From Oceanospirillaceae bacterium (GTDB taxonomy: Bacteria; Pseudomonadota; Gammaproteobacteria; Pseudomonadales; Oceanobacteraceae): a stretch of DNA of 64,000 bases. The translations under genes and the position numbers were made by a program. Below the pieces are notes generated by a model. That model worked only from the letters and a program-made list of their open reading frames with translations, did not search any database and was not told the origin of the DNA. Of the stretch, positions 59,763-64,000 are shown in pieces. Position 1 is the first letter of the stretch, and each line of letters starts with the position of its first letter. Where the stretch lies: NCBI GenBank assembly GCA_024234265.1, contig JACKOM010000015.1:8545-72544 (forward strand). Direction: 5' to 3'.

Positions 59763-60776
59763 GTGCACTCTGTTCACGCCATCGCCCTGAATCATCACAA
59801 CCAGCTGGTATTACTCGACCAGCGCAAACTGCCCCACCAGGCGGATTATTTAATCCTTGATGATTACCACACGATTGCCCGCGCCATTACCGATATGGTG
59901 GTGCGTGGTGCGCCGGCCATCGGCATTACCGCCGCCTATGGCATAGCCATCTGCGCCGCGCGCCAGCCCAATGAATTAAACAATGCCTTCACCGTATTAG
60001 CCGAATCACGCCCCACCGCGGTGAATTTATTCTGGGCATTAAAACGCATGCAAAATCTGGCGGATAAAACCCCCGCCGCGCAGCTTGCACAAACATTAAT
60101 GGCCGAAGCCAAAGCCATTCACGCCGAAGATATTCAATTTAATAAAGCCATGGGGGATTTTGGCGCTTCGTTAATTACCGCCGACAGCACGGTTTATACC
60201 CACTGCAACGCCGGTGCACTTGCCACCGGTGGTTATGGCACCGCCCTGGGGGTTATCCGCAGTGCGTTTGCGCAGGGCAAAATTAAACAGGCCTACGCCG
60301 GTGAAACCCGCCCCTGGTTACAGGGCGCACGTTTAACCGCCTGGGAACTCATGCAGGAAAATATCCCGGTTAAATTAAGCTGCGAAGGGGCCAGCGGGCA
60401 ATTATTCCGCAAAGGTGAAGTGAATTGGGTCATCGTCGGCGCAGACCGCATTACCGCACAGGGGCATGTGGCGAATAAAATCGGCACCTATAATCTCGCC
60501 GTGCTCGCGCGCCACCACGGCGTAAAATTTATGGTCGCCGCACCGAGCAGCACCTTTGATTTAAGCCTGCAGCACGGTGATGAAATTCCAATTGAAGATC
60601 GCCCCATGCACGAAGTCACCAGCCTTAACGGCCAGCAAATTGCACCGCAGGGGTGTGAGGCCATTAATCCGAGTTTTGATGTCACCCCACCGGAATTAAT
60701 CGACGCCATCGTCTGTGAAAAAGGCATTATCCTGCCGCCATTTAAACAAAATATTCTGGCGTTATTGGGGGATTAA
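59763..60776 (+). CDS. mtnA: S-methyl-5-thioribose-1-phosphate isomerase
   Basis: A 337-residue eIF-2B-like isomerase: YLILDDYHTIARAITDMVVRGAPAIGITAAYGIAI, RPTAVNLFWALKRM, VYTHCNAGALATGGYGTALGVIR, ETRPWLQGARLTAWEL and VGADRITAQGHVANKIGTYNLAVLARHHGVKFMVAAP (catalytic Cys and Asp). It converts MTR-1-P to methylthioribulose-1-P in methionine salvage. The GTG start at 59763 with GAGG 11 bases upstream fits the family; the ORF extends 71 codons further into repeat copy 3, which is rejected. Confidence 0.93.
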   Translation: MHSVHAIALNHHNQLVLLDQRKLPHQADYLILDDYHTIARAITDMVVRGAPAIGITAAYGIAICAARQPNELNNAFTVLAESRPTAVNLFWALKRMQNLADKTPAAQLAQTLMAEAKAIHAEDIQFNKAMGDFGASLITADSTVYTHCNAGALATGGYGTALGVIRSAFAQGKIKQAYAGETRPWLQGARLTAWELMQENIPVKLSCEGASGQLFRKGEVNWVIVGADRITAQGHVANKIGTYNLAVLARHHGVKFMVAAPSSTFDLSLQHGDEIPIEDRPMHEVTSLNGQQIAPQGCEAINPSFDVTPPELIDAIVCEKGIILPPFKQNILALLGD

Positions 60777-60777
60777 T

Positions 60778-61404
60778 ATGGCCATGTTTAATCCGGTTGA
60801 ATTTCATCAGCAAGCCCTGGTGTTATGCGCCATAGGCCAGGAGTGTTACCAGCGTGGCTGGTCACCGGCCACCAGCTCGAATTATTCCGTGCGTTTAAAT
60901 GCAGATACCTGCGCCCTGACCAGCTCAGGTAAACATAAAGGCCGTTTACAACCCGAAGATATTTTAGTGGTGGATATGCAGGGCAAAGCCCTCACTAACG
61001 GTAAACCCTCCGCCGAAACCCTGTTGCATACCCAGTTATATCAGCACGCTGCCAACATAGGCGCGGTATTACATACCCACTCCCCGGCGTCGGTATTAAT
61101 CAGCCGTTTATTAAATAATGAAAATGCCCTGGTGCTGGAAAACTGGGAATTATTAAAAGCCCTGTCAGGCATTAACAGCCATGCGGTGCGTATTGAAATT
61201 CCGATTTTTGAAAACGATCAAGATATCGCCGCCCTTGCACAGAAAGTCGCAGCGCATATGGCAAAACAGCCGATACACGCCTATTTAATCCGTGGCCACG
61301 GCATTTATACCTGGGGTGAAAGCATGGATGAATGTTTCCGCCACCTCGAAGCCCTCGAATGCCTGATGGGTTATGAACTCGCCCTGCGCGGGGTAAAAGC
61401 CTGA
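60778..61404 (+). CDS. mtnB: Methylthioribulose-1-phosphate dehydratase
   Basis: A 208-residue class II aldolase-family zinc enzyme: QRGWSPATSSNYSVRL, TSSGKHKGRLQPEDILVVDMQG, PSAETLLHTQLYQHAANIGAVLHTHSPASVLIS (His ligands HTHS) and LIRGHGIYTWGESMDECFRHLEALECL (third His). It dehydrates MTRu-1-P. GGGGGATT before the ATG overlaps the end of mtnA, one base apart. Its stop overlaps the pldA start (TGATG). Confidence 0.95.
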   Translation: MAMFNPVEFHQQALVLCAIGQECYQRGWSPATSSNYSVRLNADTCALTSSGKHKGRLQPEDILVVDMQGKALTNGKPSAETLLHTQLYQHAANIGAVLHTHSPASVLISRLLNNENALVLENWELLKALSGINSHAVRIEIPIFENDQDIAALAQKVAAHMAKQPIHAYLIRGHGIYTWGESMDECFRHLEALECLMGYELALRGVKA

Positions 61405-62366
61405 TGCTCATACGGCGCATTTTAATACTGTGGATTTTATGCCTGGGCATACAGGCCCATGCCCTGGAAATGACCTTACAGGAAATGCGCGAAACCCCTG
61501 TGCCCCCCGTGACCAGTGAAGCGTTGCAGGATGCCGACAGCGATGTGGTGCTGGAATACGCCATTGAGCGTAAACAAATCATCGAAGAAAAAGCCGCCGG
61601 CGTGCCGTTTTTATTATTGCCACACCACCCCAATTACATCATGCCCATCACCTACCAGTTTCACCCCAACGACAAACCCTTCGAGGATTTTGCCGGTGAT
61701 GACTGGCAGGGGCTTGACCACAAAGAAGCGGTATTCCAGTTAAGCGTGAAATACCAGATCGCCTCATTTTCAGAAAAATATAAAAACCGCGTTTATATCG
61801 CCTACACCAATAAATCCTACTGGCAGGTATATAACAGCGATTTATCGCGCCCCTTCCGCGAAACCAACCACGAGCCGGAATTAATCACCCAATTTGAACC
61901 CAACTGGGGTTACGTGGATTTAGTCACCCTCGCCTTAAACCACCAGTCCAACGGCCAATACACAGGCTTATCGCGCAGCTGGAACCGCATTATTTTAGGT
62001 TTATACCACCGCACCGGCAGCACCATCTGGGGCATCACCCCCTGGTGGCGTTTACCCGAAACCAACAAAGCCGACCCGGCAGACCCGAGTGATAACGATA
62101 ACCCCGACATTGAAAAATACATGGGTTATGGCGAATTTGTCTTTTTACGCGCCGTGGGTGTGCGTACTTTAAGTGGCCGCCTGCGCAACAACTTACGCGG
62201 CGGCAACCATAACCGCGGGGCCGTGGAATTAGAGTGGAGCTTCCCCATCAGCCCCCGGGTAAAGGGTTTTGTGCAGTATTTTGATGGTTACGGCGAAAGC
62301 CTGATCGAATACGACCACTACCAGCAGCGCCTGGGTTTTGGTTTTAAAATTTCCGATTATTTATAA
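61404..62366 (+). CDS. pldA: Outer-membrane phospholipase A (OMPLA)
   Basis: A 320-residue exported protein: signal peptide MLIRRILILWILCLGIQAHA (cut after residue 20), an N-terminal extension, then a 12-strand barrel. The catalytic triad is recognisable as His180 and Ser182 in NHQSNGQ and Asn194 in SRSWNR, as in E. coli OMPLA. It hydrolyses phospholipids in the outer leaflet as a Ca-dependent dimer. It starts on the stop of mtnB and is followed 15 bases on by mtnD, so it is inside the methionine-salvage operon, an unexpected place. Confidence 0.93.
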   Translation: MLIRRILILWILCLGIQAHALEMTLQEMRETPVPPVTSEALQDADSDVVLEYAIERKQIIEEKAAGVPFLLLPHHPNYIMPITYQFHPNDKPFEDFAGDDWQGLDHKEAVFQLSVKYQIASFSEKYKNRVYIAYTNKSYWQVYNSDLSRPFRETNHEPELITQFEPNWGYVDLVTLALNHQSNGQYTGLSRSWNRIILGLYHRTGSTIWGITPWWRLPETNKADPADPSDNDNPDIEKYMGYGEFVFLRAVGVRTLSGRLRNNLRGGNHNRGAVELEWSFPISPRVKGFVQYFDGYGESLIEYDHYQQRLGFGFKISDYL

Positions 62367-62381
62367 AGCAGGGGGCAACAC

Positions 62382-62927
62382 ATGGCCATGTTACGCATTT
62401 ATCAGGACACCAACCCGCGCGATGCCCTGCAACATATTCAGGATAAAACCCAAATCGCCGCCGAATTAAATAAAGCCGGCGTGCGTTATCAGCAGTGGCA
62501 CACTGACGCCGCGATTAAACCGGGCGACAGCCCTGAAAATATTATTGCCGCCTACCGCGCTGAGATCGACAAATTAATTGCCGAAGAAGGTTATCAGAGC
62601 ATGGATGTGGTCAGCCTTAACAGCGATCACCCGCAAAAAGCCGAGTTACGTAAAAAATTCCTCGATGAACATACCCACGGTGAAGACGAAGTGCGTTTTT
62701 TTGTTGCCGGCCAGGGATTATTCAGCCTGCACATCGCCGATAAAGTCTATGAAGTGCTGTGCACCCAGGGGGATTTAATCAGCGTGCCGGCCAACACCCC
62801 ACACTGGTTTGATATGGGCCCTAACCCGCATTTTGTGGCGATACGTTTATTTAATAACCCCGCTGGCTGGGTGGCAAATTTCACTGGCAATAACATTGCC
62901 GACCAATTTAACCGCCTGCACAACTGA
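62382..62927 (+). CDS. mtnD: Acireductone dioxygenase
   Basis: A 181-residue cupin. The metal ligands are in EHTHGEDEVRFFVAGQGLFSLH (His, His, Glu) and VPANTPHWFDMGPNPHFVAIRLF (His). The N-terminal FLDEHTHGE and DVVSLNSDHP segments match the ARD family. With Fe it yields the methionine precursor KMTB plus formate; with Ni it is off-pathway. GGGGGCAAC lies upstream of the ATG. Position between pldA and mtnC fits the pathway. Confidence 0.95.
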   Translation: MAMLRIYQDTNPRDALQHIQDKTQIAAELNKAGVRYQQWHTDAAIKPGDSPENIIAAYRAEIDKLIAEEGYQSMDVVSLNSDHPQKAELRKKFLDEHTHGEDEVRFFVAGQGLFSLHIADKVYEVLCTQGDLISVPANTPHWFDMGPNPHFVAIRLFNNPAGWVANFTGNNIADQFNRLHN

Positions 62928-62946
62928 TTATTCCTAAGGAGCTGCC

Positions 62947-63636
62947 GTGAGCATACACGCGATACTGACCGATATCGAAGGCACCACATCCTCCATCAGT
63001 TTTGTGAAAGATGTGTTATTCCCCTATGCCGCCGAACACTTAGAGGGTTTTGTTAAAAGCCACCTGCAACACCCCGATGTGCAACAGGCCCTGCAGGCAA
63101 CCGCGCAATTAAGTGGCAAAAACCCTGACGATTTAAATGCCCTGTTAAATCAGCTGCAAGACTGGATACGGGAAGATAAAAAAATCACCCCGCTTAAAAC
63201 CCTGCAGGGTTTAATCTGGCAGGCCGGTTATGAACAGGGTGATTATCAGGCGCATATGTATGAAGACGCCACCGACTGCCTGCGCCAGTGGCATGCACAG
63301 GGTTTACCCCTGTATGTGTATTCCTCCGGCTCAGTGCATGCGCAGAAATTATTTTTTGCCAACACGGTAGACGGTGATTTATTACCCCTGTTCAGCAGCC
63401 ATTTTGATACCACCACCGGCAGCAAACAGGAGGCAAGCTCCTATGAAAAAATCAGCCGCGCATTGCATATCGATGCCGCCGATATTTTATTTTTATCGGA
63501 TATTGAAGCGGAATTAGATGCAGCCAAAACCGCCGGCATGCAAACCTGCTGGTTAGTGCGCGAGCAAAGCACCTCCATTGCCCAGGCAAGGCATAATGCC
63601 GTGCGGGATTTTTATCAGATAAAACTGTTTGATTAA
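62947..63636 (+). CDS. mtnC: Enolase-phosphatase E1
   Basis: A 229-residue HAD-superfamily enzyme: TDIEGTTSSISFVKDVLFPYA (motif I, Asp nucleophile and the Glu typical of MtnC), VYSSGSVHAQKLFF (motif II), a conserved Lys in TTGSKQEASSY, and LFLSDIEAELDAAKTAGMQTCWLVRE (motif IV). It enolises and dephosphorylates DK-MTP-1-P to acireductone, the substrate of MtnD. GTG start at 62947 with AAGGAG 7 bases upstream. Last gene of the operon. Confidence 0.96.
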   Translation: MSIHAILTDIEGTTSSISFVKDVLFPYAAEHLEGFVKSHLQHPDVQQALQATAQLSGKNPDDLNALLNQLQDWIREDKKITPLKTLQGLIWQAGYEQGDYQAHMYEDATDCLRQWHAQGLPLYVYSSGSVHAQKLFFANTVDGDLLPLFSSHFDTTTGSKQEASSYEKISRALHIDAADILFLSDIEAELDAAKTAGMQTCWLVREQSTSIAQARHNAVRDFYQIKLFD

Positions 63637-63681
63637 CACTGCCAACACGCGCTTGTCGCGTGATTGGCCTTGTTAATGAAA

Positions 63682-63990
63682 CTAAGCCACCGCAAAGAAA
63701 AGCCCAATTGCGATGACCACCAATCCAGCAATGCTTAGGCTATTTCCTAGGATAGTGTTTTCCCTGTTTCGGACGGTAATTCTGTAATGGGTATTAATAG
63801 TTGTTGTTGGGACGTGATTAATCCACTCGCCAACCCCAACCAATATCGCTCCGGCGGAAAGAAGCTGAACAACCAAATTTGGTGCCATAAGCTCCACTGT
63901 TAGGGATAAAACAAGGATTGGAGCAGCCACAGCCAGAACAACCTTGTACCAGTTATCAAGCTTCACTTTGGAAAGCAGACTCTCCGACAT
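63682..63990 (-). CDS. Hypothetical membrane protein
   Basis: A 102-residue protein with about three hydrophobic segments (VVLAVAAPILVLSLTVEL; VQLLSAGAILVGVGEWI; LSIAGLVVIAIGLFFAVA) and a polar middle with THYRITVRNRENT. It looks like an inner-membrane protein of a kind often found in accessory regions. The start at 63990 is close to the window edge; only 10 bases remain upstream. No function is proposed. Confidence 0.65.
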   Translation of the reverse strand: MSESLLSKVKLDNWYKVVLAVAAPILVLSLTVELMAPNLVVQLLSAGAILVGVGEWINHVPTTTINTHYRITVRNRENTILGNSLSIAGLVVIAIGLFFAVA

Positions 63991-64000
63991 TCGCCCCCCA

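Overview
The window is a gammaproteobacterial chromosome segment of moderate GC. Gene content and order point to the Cellvibrio side of the Pseudomonadales/Cellvibrionales; this placement is an inference from synteny, because there is no rRNA here. The strongest anchor is the order sfsA - aminotransferase - dksA - gluQ ... cbrX - cbrA - cbrB - crcZ - pcnB - folK - panB - panC - panD - pgi, the arrangement known from Pseudomonas.

Layout. 1-12.4 kb: housekeeping and small genes (fklB, TSUP permease, glutaredoxin, riboflavin synthase, patatin, class III sirtuin, yqcC, cobS, DUF3549, ychJ, rof, an ECF sigma/ChrR pair, TonB- and TolA-like envelope proteins). 12.5-19.2 kb: a hybrid histidine kinase, purU, amtB with a visible sigma-54 promoter, a DUF2057 lipoprotein and a CBS protein. 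19.2-22.9 kb: ppnN, then a Pho-box array and a multi-hairpin RNA candidate, then ppa and small genes. 23-27.6 kb: one giant lipoprotein gene (DUF7151-like, Calx-beta, thrombospondin-3 and RCC1 repeats) between two direct copies of the same repeat-terminator. 27.9-33.6 kb: ornithine decarboxylase, Rieske protein, alcohol dehydrogenase, sfsA, aminotransferase, dksA.

33.6-45.5 kb is an accessory island that splits the ancestral gluQ-cbrX junction. It holds a gluQ broken by several frameshifts, a structured dispersed repeat, a lipoprotein, a BASS-type transporter, a RAYT transposase with a cluster of ATGACTGTCCATGTAGTT repeats, and a graveyard of three RHS C-terminal modules (core + toxin tip +/- immunity). 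IS110 transposase fragments separate the modules. Several differences between copies here are single-base indels, so assembly error should be excluded before they are called biological.

45.5-51.1 kb: cbrX-cbrA-cbrB followed by about 1.08 kb without a protein gene. It carries two sigma-54 promoters, each preceded by TGTTAC/GTAACA half-sites and each followed by an RNA rich in AAUAAAAAUAACAA-like (Crc/Hfq CA) motifs. I read these as two tandem CrcZ-like sRNAs, the best candidate for a new regulatory arrangement here. 51.1-58.7 kb: pcnB-folK-panBCD-pgi and a chemoreceptor. 58.7-59.7 kb: dispersed structured repeats. 59.7-63.6 kb: a methionine-salvage operon mtnA-mtnB-pldA-mtnD-mtnC with an outer-membrane phospholipase gene embedded.

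Three repeat families recur across otherwise ordinary regions: heptanucleotide arrays next to terminators; a long-stem element sitting inside terminator hairpins; and a ~350 bp element whose hairpin differs between copies while staying paired. No tRNA, rRNA or CRISPR array was seen.
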